Source: Micromonospora matsumotoense
GTDB lineage: Bacteria; Actinomycetota; Actinomycetes; Mycobacteriales; Micromonosporaceae
Assembly (NCBI RefSeq): GCF_900091525.1
Contig: NZ_FMCU01000024.1
Location: 1 to 64,000, forward strand
Reading direction: 5' to 3'
Length of the DNA: 64,000 nucleotides
Part shown: piece after piece, positions 1-8,711 of the stretch
Numbering within the stretch: position 1 is the first letter of the stretch
Layout: each line of letters opens with the position of its first letter
Position numbers and translations under genes: made by a program
The notes under the pieces: model-generated
The model's database searches: none
The model's input: the letters and a program-made list of their open reading frames with translations, nothing else
What the model was told of the DNA's origin: nothing

Positions 1-456
1 TGGCTCAGTTTCGGGTCGTTCTGGTCGGGCATCAAGATGGTGGCGCTCAACCCGGCCACCGGGAAACGCTCGGATACGACGGTGCGCAGCATCGCGGGAC
101 GTAACGGAGGCGCGATCGAGGCGCCGGTGATCGTGCGGCACGGCAACTACTACTACCTGTGGGTGTCGTTCGACCGGTGCTGCCAGGGTGCGGCGAGCAC
201 GTACCGGGTCATGGTGGGCAGGTCGACCTCGATCACCGGCCCGTACGTCGACCGCAACGGGGTGGCGATGACCTCAGGCGGCGGCACCCAGGTGCTCGCC
301 GGACACGGCAGCATCCACGGACCCGGGCACCAGGCGGTGTTCACCGACACCGACGCCGAGGTCCTCGCCTACCACTACTACGCGAACAACGGCGCCTCGT
401 TGCTGGGCATCAACCTGCTCGGCTACGACACCGCCGGCTGGCCGTTCGTCTACTGA
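1..456 (+). CDS. GH43 family arabinanase, C-terminal part (cut by window start)
   Basis: The reading frame is open from base 1 and begins with WLSFGSFWSGIKM, so the N-terminus lies outside the window. The SFGSFWSGI stretch, the later NYYYLWVSFD block and the C-terminal GHGSIHGPGHQAV segment are typical of the five-bladed propeller of GH43 endo-1,5-alpha-L-arabinanases, which cut arabinan side chains of pectin outside the cell. It ends 16 bp before another GH43 gene on the same strand, so the two are probably co-transcribed. The family call is fairly secure; exact specificity is inferred. Confidence 0.8.
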   Translation, partial: WLSFGSFWSGIKMVALNPATGKRSDTTVRSIAGRNGGAIEAPVIVRHGNYYYLWVSFDRCCQGAASTYRVMVGRSTSITGPYVDRNGVAMTSGGGTQVLAGHGSIHGPGHQAVFTDTDAEVLAYHYYANNGASLLGINLLGYDTAGWPFVY

Positions 457-472
457 CCGGGAAGGGGATCCG

Positions 473-1942
473 ATGATGCGCAGAATCCTGGTCACCGGGG
501 CGGTGGCGATGCTCGCCGCGGCGGGCACGGCGGTCGCCACCCCGGCCGCCGAGGCCGCCACGGTGCAGCCGAACGTGTCCTACGTGCTGGTCAACCGCAA
601 CAGCGGCAAGGCCCTCGATGTCTACAACCTGGCAACCACCGACGGTGCCGCCATCAACCAGTACACCCGCAACGACGGTGCCTGGCAGCAGTGGCGGTTC
701 CTCGACTCCGGCAGTGGCTGGTACCGGCTGCAGTCGGTGCACAGCGGCAAGGTGCTCGACCTGCCCACCACCGCTGACGGCGTCCAGCTGGTGCAGAACG
801 CCGACCGCAACGACGCCCGCCAGCAGTTCCGGCTCGCCGACTCGGCCGGCGGTCAGGTCCGGCTGATCAACCGCATCAGCGGCAAGGCCCTCGAGGTCTG
901 GGAGTGGTCCACCGCCGACGGTGCCAAGGTCTCGCAGTACCAGGACCTCGACGGCGCGAACCAGCAGTGGCAGCTCGTCGCCCTCGGCCCCGGCACCCGA
1001 ACCTTCACCAACCCGATCAAGCGCAACGGCCCGGACCCGTGGCTGCAGTACCACAACGGCTACTACTACCTGGCCACCACGACCTGGAACTCCACCATCA
1101 CCATGCGCCGGTCGACCACCCTGGCCGGGTTGGCCACCGCGCCCGACCAGGTCATCTTCAACCTGTCGAGCCGGCCCAACGGCTGCTGCAACATGTGGGC
1201 GCCGGAGTTCCACCTGATCAACGGCCCGAACGGCAACCGCTGGTACTTCTACTACACCGCCGGCCGGAACGTCCCCGACTACAACCCCACCCAACGGCTG
1301 CACGTCCTCGAATCGGCGGGCACCGACCCGATGGGCCCGTACACCTTCAAGGCCGACCTCGGCAGCGACTGGTCCCTCGACGCCAGCGTGCTGAAGGTGG
1401 GCAGCAGCCTCTACCTGATGGCAACCTATGGCGGCGACGGTGCCGGGCAGAGCAACTCCATCCAGCGGCTGTCCAACCCCTGGACCCTGCAGGGCTCCCG
1501 TGCGCGGCTCTCCTCGCCGACGCTGTCCTGGGAACGGCAGACCGGGGCGGTCAATGAGGGACCCGAGCCGCTCTACCACAACGGCAAGGTGATGGTCGTC
1601 TATTCGGCCTCCGCCTGCTGGGGTCCGGACTACAAGCTCGGGCTGCTCACCCTCACCGGCACCGACCCGATGAACCCGGCGCACTGGACGAAGAAGTCCA
1701 CCCCGGTGTTCCAGCGCAGCGACGCGAACGGTGTGTTCGCGCCCGGCCACAACGGGTTCTTCAAGTCACCGGACGGCACCGAGGACTGGATCGTCTACCA
1801 CGCCAACGACTCCGCCTCCGGCGGATGCGACATGAACCGCTCCACCCGCGCCCAGAAGTTCACCTGGAACGCCGACGGCACGCCCAACTTCGGGACCCCG
1901 GTACGGCTGGGCACGACGCTGACCGCACCCTCCGGCGAATAG
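473..1942 (+). CDS. Secreted GH43 arabinofuranosidase-type enzyme with N-terminal ricin-type (CBM13-like) lectin domain
   Basis: 489 residues. A signal peptide (about residues 1-29, ending AEAA) is followed by a ricin-B lectin domain (about 33-165) with repeated SGKALDV/QQW-type subdomains, then a GH43 propeller (about 175-485). The likely catalytic base is D188 in GPDPW; WAPEFH and E362 in NEGPE fit the pKa-modulating and acid positions. Organisation resembles streptomycete exo-1,5-alpha-L-arabinofuranosidases of GH43, but with the sugar-binding module at the N-terminus. The start follows an AGGGGA-type ribosome site; ATG at 476 is an equally possible start. A strong hairpin terminator lies directly downstream. 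Substrate (arabinan or arabinoxylan) is inferred. Confidence 0.85.
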   Translation: MMRRILVTGAVAMLAAAGTAVATPAAEAATVQPNVSYVLVNRNSGKALDVYNLATTDGAAINQYTRNDGAWQQWRFLDSGSGWYRLQSVHSGKVLDLPTTADGVQLVQNADRNDARQQFRLADSAGGQVRLINRISGKALEVWEWSTADGAKVSQYQDLDGANQQWQLVALGPGTRTFTNPIKRNGPDPWLQYHNGYYYLATTTWNSTITMRRSTTLAGLATAPDQVIFNLSSRPNGCCNMWAPEFHLINGPNGNRWYFYYTAGRNVPDYNPTQRLHVLESAGTDPMGPYTFKADLGSDWSLDASVLKVGSSLYLMATYGGDGAGQSNSIQRLSNPWTLQGSRARLSSPTLSWERQTGAVNEGPEPLYHNGKVMVVYSASACWGPDYKLGLLTLTGTDPMNPAHWTKKSTPVFQRSDANGVFAPGHNGFFKSPDGTEDWIVYHANDSASGGCDMNRSTRAQKFTWNADGTPNFGTPVRLGTTLTAPSGE

Positions 1943-1957
1943 TACGCGCAGGTCCCG

Positions 1958-2001
1958 GTCGCCACCCGCGCCCAGCAGTCCCTCCGGGCGCGGGTGGCGA
2001 C
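1958..2001 (+). terminator. Strong hairpin, likely terminator of the GH43 pair
   Basis: A perfect 16-bp inverted repeat, left arm GTCGCCACCCGCGCCC (1958-1973) and right arm 1986-2001, separated by a 12-nt loop, starts 15 bp after the GH43 stop codon. No U-tract follows, which is usual for high-GC actinomycete terminators. Confidence 0.7.
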
Positions 2002-2178
2002 CACCTCGCTCAACTACGGGTATCGGTGGCGCAGCCCGTCGTCATTCGTGTCGTCGCTGAACAGGATCTGCCTGCACGGGACGTCGGATATGACGCGCCC
2101 GGGACTCCGCTCGGCCTGCGGCGAATGGTTCAAGGTGGCCATAAGCTGGGTGACGGCAATTGCTGTAGAGCATAAACA

Positions 2179-2207
2179 TTGACGATAATCTATCTATTTG
2201 TTAAGTT
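2179..2207 (+). promoter_or_regulatory. Candidate sigma70-type promoter in an AT-rich patch
   Basis: TTGACG (2179-2184), 17-bp spacer, TAAGTT (2202-2207), inside an unusually AT-rich stretch (about 2165-2230). It would start transcription about 25 bp before a GAGGAG/ATG pair at 2228-2238. That points to a former gene there; read-through could also supply the esterase 460 bp downstream. Confidence 0.5.
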
Positions 2208-2235
2208 GCAGAAGTAACTGGTAACACCGAGGAGC

Positions 2236-2600
2236 ATGACGATTCCCGCCGTCACCGTGCGGCGAAAGGGCGTCACGAGCGTCCGATCCGAGTCGTCTCA
2301 CGCTTCCGGCGGTGACCGTCCGGGCAGCCACCCCGGCACTCGGAGCCGGGCGCGGAAGGGGGCCGGGGGCGCACCCCGGTCGAGATCCGGACCGCGACGG
2401 CCAGCCCGGTCAGCAGCTCCGGATCAACGCCGACGGCACGGAGACCGCGGTCGACGCCGGCAGGTGCCCGGACGTCGACGGTGCCGCCACGGCCGACGGC
2501 ACCCGGCCGCGACTGCCGGACGGCGATAGCCGGACACGGACCCGGCGACCTGCCGGGGGCGCGGCACCCGATCCGTGCCCGGACGGGGCTCGCCACGTGG
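2236..2600 (+). pseudogene. Decayed secreted protein with ricin-type lectin remnant
   Basis: No intact gene is seen between the GH43 terminator and the esterase. In the frame that includes 2412-2530 the peptide reads LRINADGTETAVDAGRCPDV followed by DGAATADGTRPRL. This is the recognisable core of an actinobacterial ricin-B/CBM13 repeat (NADGT...AGRCLDVDGAATANGT). The QQW repeats and the rest of the domain are lost, and the start at 2236 is in another frame. I read this as a frameshifted, truncated relative of the lectin-bearing hydrolases on either side. Confidence 0.45.
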
Positions 2601-2669
2601 GTCCGTTCACGGGTGCCGGGAAGCAGGACACACCGACCCTGATCACCTCCATCGCAAGGAGTGAATCCC

Positions 2670-3995
2670 ATGTACAGACGTAACTTCCTCAGGCTGGGCG
2701 TCGCCGGAGTGGCCACCGTGGGCGCGGGGTCCGTGTTCGGTCCCTGGCAGGCGCACGCCGGCCCGGTCCGTCCGCTCCGGGCCGCGCCGACCACGCCGTT
2801 CGCCGTGGGCGTGCGCCAGTACAACTGGATGCGCGGCAGCCGCCGGATCACCACCTTCGTGTACTACCCCGCCACCGGTGCCCCCGGCGGTAATCCCGTC
2901 ACCAACGCCCCGGTCGCCCCGGGCGTCTTCCCCGTCTGCGCCTACCAGCACGGCCTCGGCGGCACCCCACAGGGTGCCCTGTCGGTCATCCGTCCGCTGG
3001 CTGCCGCCGGCTTCATCGTGCCCGCCGTCAGCGTGCCCAGCGTCGGCATCGGCGACACGTACAACGGCGAACTGCCCAGGGACAACTCCGAAGCCATCAC
3101 CCGGACCCTTGCCCTCAACACTGCGGGTGACCCGTTGGCCGGCCACATCGACACCACTGTCGGGGTCGGCATGTCAGGGCACTCGATGGGCGGCATGACC
3201 ACCCATGCGATGCTCACCGCCTTCCCCGACCCCCGGATCAAGGCCGCGATCCCGATGTCCTGTGTGGACATGGGCAACCCGGGCGGCAGTGTCCGTGCCA
3301 ACGTGCTGTTCATCCACGGCGATCGGGACCCCACCTGCCCGTACTCCTCGGCCCGCCAGGCGTATGCGGAGCTGCCTGCCCCCAAGGCGTTCCTCACCTT
3401 CCTCGGCGGCGACCACGGCAACTTCTTCGGCAACGCCCTGTCCATGCGGACCTTCATCGACTGGATGCGGTGGAGCCTGTACGGCGACACCACCGCCCGT
3501 GACCGCCTCACCGCCGACGCGACGTCGTCCACCACCAGGTGGGAGTTCGTCCCGGGCTCGACCGTGCCGCCGCCCACCTCCACCTTCTACCACCTGATAG
3601 CCCAGCACAGCGGCAAGGTCGCTGAGATCACCGGCGCCTCCACCACAGCCGGGGCCGCCCTCGTCCAGTGGCCGAGCAACGGTGGGTCGAACCAGCAGTT
3701 CGAGTTCCTCGACGCCGGCGGCGGCTACTTCCGCATCAGGGCCCGCCACAGCGGCCTGGTGCTCCAGGTGGCCAACAACGCCAGCGGCGCCGACATCACC
3801 CAGCAGCCCGACTCCAACGCGGCCAGCCAGCAGTGGCGCATCACCGACCACGGCGGCGGCGTGATCAGCCTCGTCAACCGTCAGTCCGGCCTGGCCATGG
3901 ACGTGTGGGAGAACTCCACCACCGACGGCGTCCGCATTTCCCAGTACGCGTACTCCGGCAACCCGAACCAACGTTTCACCCGCCGACCCGTCTGA
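2670..3995 (+). CDS. Tat-exported alpha/beta-hydrolase (cutinase/PETase-like esterase) with C-terminal ricin-type lectin domain
   Basis: 441 residues. The N-terminus carries a twin-arginine signal (YRRNFLRLG) with a hydrophobic stretch ending AHA. The hydrolase domain (about 50-285) has nucleophile S172 in GHSMGG, acid D220 in HGDRDPTCP and H249 in GGDHGNF, the arrangement of polyester hydrolases and dienelactone-hydrolase-like esterases. A ricin-B lectin domain (about 310-440) with SGLVLQV, QQW and SGLAMDV repeats follows. Start chosen at ATG 2670 because AAGGAG (2656-2661) lies 8 nt upstream; GTG 2661 would overlap that site. Secretion plus lectin argues for attack on an insoluble plant polymer such as cutin or acetylated polysaccharide. 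True substrate unknown. Confidence 0.8.
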   Translation: MYRRNFLRLGVAGVATVGAGSVFGPWQAHAGPVRPLRAAPTTPFAVGVRQYNWMRGSRRITTFVYYPATGAPGGNPVTNAPVAPGVFPVCAYQHGLGGTPQGALSVIRPLAAAGFIVPAVSVPSVGIGDTYNGELPRDNSEAITRTLALNTAGDPLAGHIDTTVGVGMSGHSMGGMTTHAMLTAFPDPRIKAAIPMSCVDMGNPGGSVRANVLFIHGDRDPTCPYSSARQAYAELPAPKAFLTFLGGDHGNFFGNALSMRTFIDWMRWSLYGDTTARDRLTADATSSTTRWEFVPGSTVPPPTSTFYHLIAQHSGKVAEITGASTTAGAALVQWPSNGGSNQQFEFLDAGGGYFRIRARHSGLVLQVANNASGADITQQPDSNAASQQWRITDHGGGVISLVNRQSGLAMDVWENSTTDGVRISQYAYSGNPNQRFTRRPV

Positions 3996-4001
3996 CCCGG
4001 A

Positions 4002-4046
4002 GCCCGTCGCCCGGTGCCGGCCCGCGCCGGTACGGGGGCGACGGGC
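4002..4046 (+). terminator. Hairpin after the esterase gene
   Basis: Arms GCCCGTCGCCC (4002-4012) and GGGCGACGGGC (4036-4046) pair perfectly, with a smaller CCGG-rich hairpin in the loop. It begins 6 bp after the esterase stop. Confidence 0.6.
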
Positions 4047-4121
4047 GCTCCGCCGACACCTTCTCGGCGGTCATCATCCGGAGCTGGACCGTGGGTGGAC
4101 CGAGATCGAGGAGGGTGGGTC

Positions 4122-5207
4122 GTGGTCGAGGTGAACGGCCCCCGGGTGGGGGGCGCCCCGTGGTCGGAAGCCTCGATCCGACCGGCCGGGTGGCCCAGGG
4201 GCCCCAGCATGCGTGACGTCGCCGAGCTGGCGGGAGTGTCCTACCAGACGGTTTCCCGGGTGATCAACCGGCGTCCGCATGTCGCGGCCGCAACCCGGCA
4301 GCGGGTGCTGGAGGCGATGCAGAAGTTGCACTACCGCCGGAATCTCCTTGCCCGCGCGCTGGTCACACGGCGGTCCGGCACGGTGGGGATCATCGGCTGC
4401 GAGAGTTCGTTGTTCGGGCCGATCTCGATGCTGTTCGCGATCGAGAGCGCGGCACGGGCGGCGGGTTACTCGGTGAGCGTCGCCAGCGCCCGCCACTTGG
4501 ACCGCCGGTCGGTGCTCGACGCGGTGGACCGGCTCTGCCAGCAGTCGGTCGAGGGGATCATCACCATCGCGCCCAAGACGGCGATGTCCGACGCGCTGAC
4601 TGAGGCCCCGCCCACGGTGGCCTGCGTGACCGTGGGCGGGGGCAGCAGCGACGCGGTGCCGAGTACCCGGATCGACAACGTCGCGGGCGCGCGCCTGGCC
4701 AGCCGGCACCTGATCGAGCTGGGACACCGCACCGTCCACCACGTGGCCGGGCCGGACGACTGGCCTGAGGCCGGTGAGCGGCTCCGGGGCTGGCGCGAGA
4801 CGTTGCAGGACGCCGGCCGGCCGATTCCTCCCGTCATGTCGGGGAACTGGAGTGCGCGGGCGGGGTACGAGCAGGGTGGGCGGCTGGCAGCCGACCCGTG
4901 CGTGACGGCCGTCTTCTGCGCCAGCGACCAGTTGGCCCTCGGCGTGCTGCGGGCCCTGCACGAGGCCGGTCGACGGGTCCCCGAGGATGTCAGCGTGGTG
5001 GGTTTCGACGGGGTGCTCGACGGCGCGCACTATCTTCCGCCGCTGACCACCGTGCGCCAAGACTTCGCCGAGCTGGGTCGGCTCAGCCTGGGGCTCCTGC
5101 TGTCCCAACTGGACCCGGCCGGAGACCCTCCGACATCTCGGCGGCAACTGCTCGTTCCTGAGCTGGTGATCAGGCGTAGCACGGCACGACCTCGTCACCG
5201 GGAATGA
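4122..5207 (+). CDS. LacI-family transcriptional regulator
   Basis: 361 residues from GTG 4122, chosen because GGAGGAGGG (4107-4115) sits 6-7 nt upstream. The helix-turn-helix is MRDVAELAGVSYQTVSRVIN (about residues 30-49), followed by the hinge LLARALVTRRSGTVGII and a periplasmic-binding-protein-like effector domain ending VPELVIRRST. The N-terminal extension before the HTH is longer than usual, so ATG 4209 is a plausible alternative start. Position just after the secreted hydrolases suggests sugar-responsive repression of them; this is inference from context only. Confidence 0.85.
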   Translation: MVEVNGPRVGGAPWSEASIRPAGWPRGPSMRDVAELAGVSYQTVSRVINRRPHVAAATRQRVLEAMQKLHYRRNLLARALVTRRSGTVGIIGCESSLFGPISMLFAIESAARAAGYSVSVASARHLDRRSVLDAVDRLCQQSVEGIITIAPKTAMSDALTEAPPTVACVTVGGGSSDAVPSTRIDNVAGARLASRHLIELGHRTVHHVAGPDDWPEAGERLRGWRETLQDAGRPIPPVMSGNWSARAGYEQGGRLAADPCVTAVFCASDQLALGVLRALHEAGRRVPEDVSVVGFDGVLDGAHYLPPLTTVRQDFAELGRLSLGLLLSQLDPAGDPPTSRRQLLVPELVIRRSTARPRHRE

Positions 5208-5458
5208 GCGAGGCTCTTCGCGGCACCGATCATGCCTGGGCGATGGCAGCGATGGGTGAACGTACCGAACCGGTAGCCGGAATTCCACACCACTCACCAC
5301 GCCGGGGAGAAGCGGAAGAAGCAATTCCGCCGCTAAGACTCGGAGACGCCGGCTGCATGTCGATCGCATTTTCGCCACACGGTGATCTGGTCGCCACCGC
5401 CATGCAAGAGCAGGTCACGGTGTGGGACACGCGATCCGGCATCCTGTGGGCGCAATAG
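5204..5458 (+). pseudogene. WD40 beta-propeller fragment
   Basis: 84-residue reading frame whose ATG overlaps the LacI stop (ATGA). The last 35 residues (IAFSPHGDLVATAMQEQVTV then WDTRSGILW) form a single WD40 blade with the usual FSPDG..LA.....V.VWD pattern. A lone blade cannot make a propeller, and a TAG follows at once, so this is probably a relic of a larger WD40 protein. The first half is unrecognised. Confidence 0.5.
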
Positions 5459-6024
5459 GGTGCTCGGCCGCGACAACCCCCACCCCAATCCTTAGCGAAA
5501 TCGACGCTGTTCCCGTGGGTATGCAGACTTGCCCGGTCCGGCGACGGCTCACGGCTGGCCATCCACACACATTGCTCAGCGAGCGGGGGCGCAAGGCGCT
5601 CATCGCAGGCTACGAGCGTCGCGTAACCGGAAAGTCCGAGTTGGGTCGGCGGGAGGAGGCGCTGGCCTTCAACGAGGAAGCTACCGGTATCTACCGCCGA
5701 TTGGTCCAGGCTAACCCCGCCGCCTACCTGCCCGACCTCGCATCGTCGTCGTTGGCGTACGGGCGAATGTGTGTGAACATGCAGACCAACTTCACCGAGG
5801 CCCTGGAAGCGGTCACTGAGGCGGTCAACATCTACGAGCGTCTGACCGAACAGCTGCCGGCCGTGTTCGCCGAGCGGCTTTTCGCCGCCTACCAGACTCT
5901 CGCCAATGTCCTCGACGGACTGGGCCGGGTCGACGAGGCCGCAGAACTGCGCCGGCAGCTCGACGAGGCTACGGCGGCGGCACGGACCAGGGTGACGGTT
6001 GCCTTCAGGAAAGGTCCTGAATAG
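5422..6024 (+). pseudogene. TPR-repeat protein remnant
   Basis: Only the stretch from about 5590 is protein-like. It has helical repeats such as ELGRREEALAFNEEATGIYR, RLVQANPAAYLPDLASSSL and ANVLDGLGRVDEAAELRRQL, matching the C-terminal TPR tail of large actinobacterial TPR/NB-ARC or CHAT proteins (commonly ELGRREEAL..TEEAV..YR). The N-terminal effector and sensor parts are missing. Together with the WD40 scrap upstream, it may be debris of one large signalling protein. A short expressed TPR protein cannot be excluded. Confidence 0.5.
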
Positions 6025-6063
6025 CCCGGCACGGCGCTAAAGACCGGCGAGAGTCATCGGTGC

Positions 6064-6516
6064 TTGCTCAGCGTAGTTCCCCGTGGCACGGGGAAGGGTG
6101 GGGCGTTTCGGGGCCGGGCCTCGGCGGCGTTGGGTGCGCGGAACTACGAGCTGGTCACCGCGCGGGCGGGGGATGAGCTGGTGGGGTTCGTCTTCGGGTA
6201 CAGCCTGCGGCAGGACCGGGACTGGGTCGCCGGGCTTCAGCCGGCTCCGGAGGAGTTCACCGACGAGCGGGGTGGTGAACGCGCGGTGGTCCTGGCCGAG
6301 ATCGAGGTACGCAAGGCATGGCAGGGACGGGGGATCGGGCGCGGCCTGCACGATTCGTTCCTGAGAGGACGACGCGAGGAACGCGCCACGCTGTCGGCCA
6401 ACCCTGCCGCGACCGCTCCTCATGCGCTCTATGAGGGGTGGGGCTGGCAGCGGGTCGGTACCGTTCCCGGGCGGCCGGGCGCTTACTACCGGGAAGTCGG
6501 TGCGGCACGACCGGAC
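6064..6516 (+). pseudogene. GNAT acetyltransferase, eroded at both ends
   Basis: The middle of the frame is a clear GNAT domain: GDELVGFVFGYSL (beta strands), then the acetyl-CoA-binding VRKAWQGRGIGRGLHDSFL and a late ALYEGWGWQRVG strand. The first 20 residues do not look like a GNAT start. After GAYYREVG (about 6510) the frame continues to 6873 as low-complexity sequence unlike the usual short hydrophobic GNAT end. A frameshift near 6510 is the simplest reading. Substrate unknown. Confidence 0.5.
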
Positions 6517-7304
6517 CAGCCCTCGGTAGGGCTCCGGCCCGGTCGACCGTCGGGCCGCTGTCGCGCGGGCCCGGCGCCACCCGGGGAGCCCGGGCGCGAG
6601 CGTGTCCGGGGCGTCCACGCCGCAGACGGCCAGGACCTGTACCAGGAGATCCTTCGTCGTGGGGCAGCCCGGTGGCAACCTCGGCGTATCCGGTCGTGGT
6701 GGGCAGCATCCGGATGGCCGGGGCGGTCGACCCAGTCCAGGCTGTTGTCACCAGATCCTCGAACTCGGTCCTCAGCACCGGCCAGGTCGTGCTGCGGGAC
6801 ATCCAACCGGCTCCGGCCGACGGACGAGATGTGGTGTCCATCCGCCAGGGTGTGCGGCCGGGTGCTCGGATAAGCGGTTGTCGCCGCCCGTTCAATATCT
6901 TGACCCCCGTTTGCCGAATTTGGTAAGGCCGACACATTCCGTCCCTGCGGGATCGGGCGAGCAGGCGGGCCTGGGACGCCTTGCGAATCTCGGATGGTGG
7001 GTGAAGCGAAGCGGTGATCGATACCTCTTTCATGTACGATCGTCTATCGTTGCCGTACGAGGACGGGGGTCGCCTGTGCTGCTTCGTTCGTCATCGAGTG
7101 CGCCACATCTGGCGCACATCCGTCGGTACGGGTTTGCCGCCAGGGCGGACGGCCTGCGCCTGCGTCCTCGCCGTCATCTGCGCGAGCGGCAGCTCTGGAC
7201 TGGTACGGCTGGTCGAGCCGCGGCTCGACTTCAGGAAAGTCGTCGTCACATCGTCGGCGGACCCATCCCCTTGGCTACGGCCGGAACGGCAAGGTGGCAA
7301 CGAC
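6517..7304. other. No recognisable gene; possible promoter for the halogenase
   Basis: About 790 bp in which no frame on either strand gives a recognisable protein. A weak TTGACC (6900-6905) and TGGTAA (6921-6926) pair with a 15-bp spacer lies in a less GC-rich patch, about 380 bp before the halogenase. The long leader between them has no feature I can name. Confidence 0.35.
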
Positions 7305-8711
7305 ATGAAGGTTCTCGTCATCGGCGGTGGTCCGGCCGGGAGCACTGCGGCAACGGCGATGGCCCAGGCCGGGCTCGACGTGCAGCTCATCGAGAGCGCC
7401 CATTTTCCGCGATACCACGTGGGTGAGTCGCTCACGCCGTCGTGCCGGGTGGTGCTGGACGTGATCGGTGTGTCGAAAATCCTCGATGACTATGGTTTCG
7501 TGAAAAAGAACGGAGGTGTCATCCACTGGGATGACGACCAGTGGACGTTTGATTGGCACATGCAGTCCGGCGTGCAGTCATGGCAGGTGGATCGGAGCGA
7601 GTTCGACACGCTGCTGCTGGAGCACGCCCGCCAGAACGGCGTCAGCGTCACCACCGGCGTCACCGGTCGGTCGGTTCAGTTCGCCGACGGCAGGCCGGTG
7701 GCCGTGGAGTGCTTCCGGGACGACGGTGAGTCGTCCACTGTCGATGATTTCGACTTTCTGATCGATGCCACCGGGCGTAACGGGCTTCTCAGCGCCCGGC
7801 ACTTCGGCAACCGTGAACCCCTGAGTAACCTACGGAATGTCGGCGTCTGGGGCTACTGGACCGGCGCCAGGTTGCTGCCCGAAACGCCGACCGGAGGTAT
7901 CAATATCATCTCTTCGCCGGAGGGTTGGTACTGGGTTATCCCGATGGCCGGTGGGCGAATGAGTATCGGTTACGTCACCACCAAGGACGCCTTCGCGCGT
8001 GACCGTCGCGAGCACCCGTCGTCGGATGAACTGTACCGGCACCTTGTCGCGGTCTCGCCGACCGTGGCGGGCCTGACCGCGGGGGCAGAGTTCCTTGGTG
8101 GTACGAGGGTCGAGACCGATTACTCGTACATCGCAGACCAGTTCTGTGGCCCAGGCTACGCGATCGTGGGCGACGCGGCGTGTTTTCTGGATCCGCTCCT
8201 GTCCACCGGCGTGCACCTCGCGCTCTACAGTGCGTTGACCGCAGCCGCGTGTGTTGCTTCGATGGACCGTGGCGAGGTCAGCGAAACGGAGGCCCTGAGG
8301 TTCTTCGAATTCGCCTACCGTCGCGCGTACATGCGCCTATTCGCGTTGGTGAGTATCATGTACGAGCGCTATCTCGGGAAGGACGGTTTCTTTCTCACCT
8401 CCGATCGGTTGATCGGAGACGAGCAATCGGGGAAGGCGGAGGAAGGCGTTTCCTCCCGTTCCTTCGCCGAGATCATCGGTGGTTTGTCCGATCTGCGTGA
8501 GGCGGCCCACTCGTCCACCCGTGTCATCACGGACCAACTGCGGGTGGAGGCGGTGAGAGCGCAGATGCGGTCAGTGCGTGCACCGGACTCCGTCGGGCCC
8601 GACTTCACCCCGGTGCGGGGCAACCCCCTCTCCGATGCGGAGTCGGCTGACTACCGCCTCGTCACCAGCCCGCAACTCGGCCTCGAGCGGGTGCGTGAAG
8701 CGCGCCCCTGA
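7305..8711 (+). CDS. Flavin-dependent halogenase
   Basis: 468 residues from ATG 7305 (AAGGTGG 8-14 nt upstream). The N-terminus has the FAD-binding GGGPAGSTAATAMAQAG. Halogenase signatures are present: HVGESLTPS near the catalytic-lysine region, WYWVIP (the WxWxIP motif that separates halogenases from monooxygenases) and FLDPLLSTGVHLAL (FxDPxxSxG). The long C-terminal extension resembles halogenases acting on phenolic or pyrrolic substrates, often carrier-bound. Such enzymes use reduced FAD, O2 and chloride or bromide and need a partner flavin reductase, which is absent here. It stands alone in a worn region 33 kb from the polyketide-type cluster, so its substrate cannot be assigned. Confidence 0.85.
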   Translation: MKVLVIGGGPAGSTAATAMAQAGLDVQLIESAHFPRYHVGESLTPSCRVVLDVIGVSKILDDYGFVKKNGGVIHWDDDQWTFDWHMQSGVQSWQVDRSEFDTLLLEHARQNGVSVTTGVTGRSVQFADGRPVAVECFRDDGESSTVDDFDFLIDATGRNGLLSARHFGNREPLSNLRNVGVWGYWTGARLLPETPTGGINIISSPEGWYWVIPMAGGRMSIGYVTTKDAFARDRREHPSSDELYRHLVAVSPTVAGLTAGAEFLGGTRVETDYSYIADQFCGPGYAIVGDAACFLDPLLSTGVHLALYSALTAAACVASMDRGEVSETEALRFFEFAYRRAYMRLFALVSIMYERYLGKDGFFLTSDRLIGDEQSGKAEEGVSSRSFAEIIGGLSDLREAAHSSTRVITDQLRVEAVRAQMRSVRAPDSVGPDFTPVRGNPLSDAESADYRLVTSPQLGLERVREARP

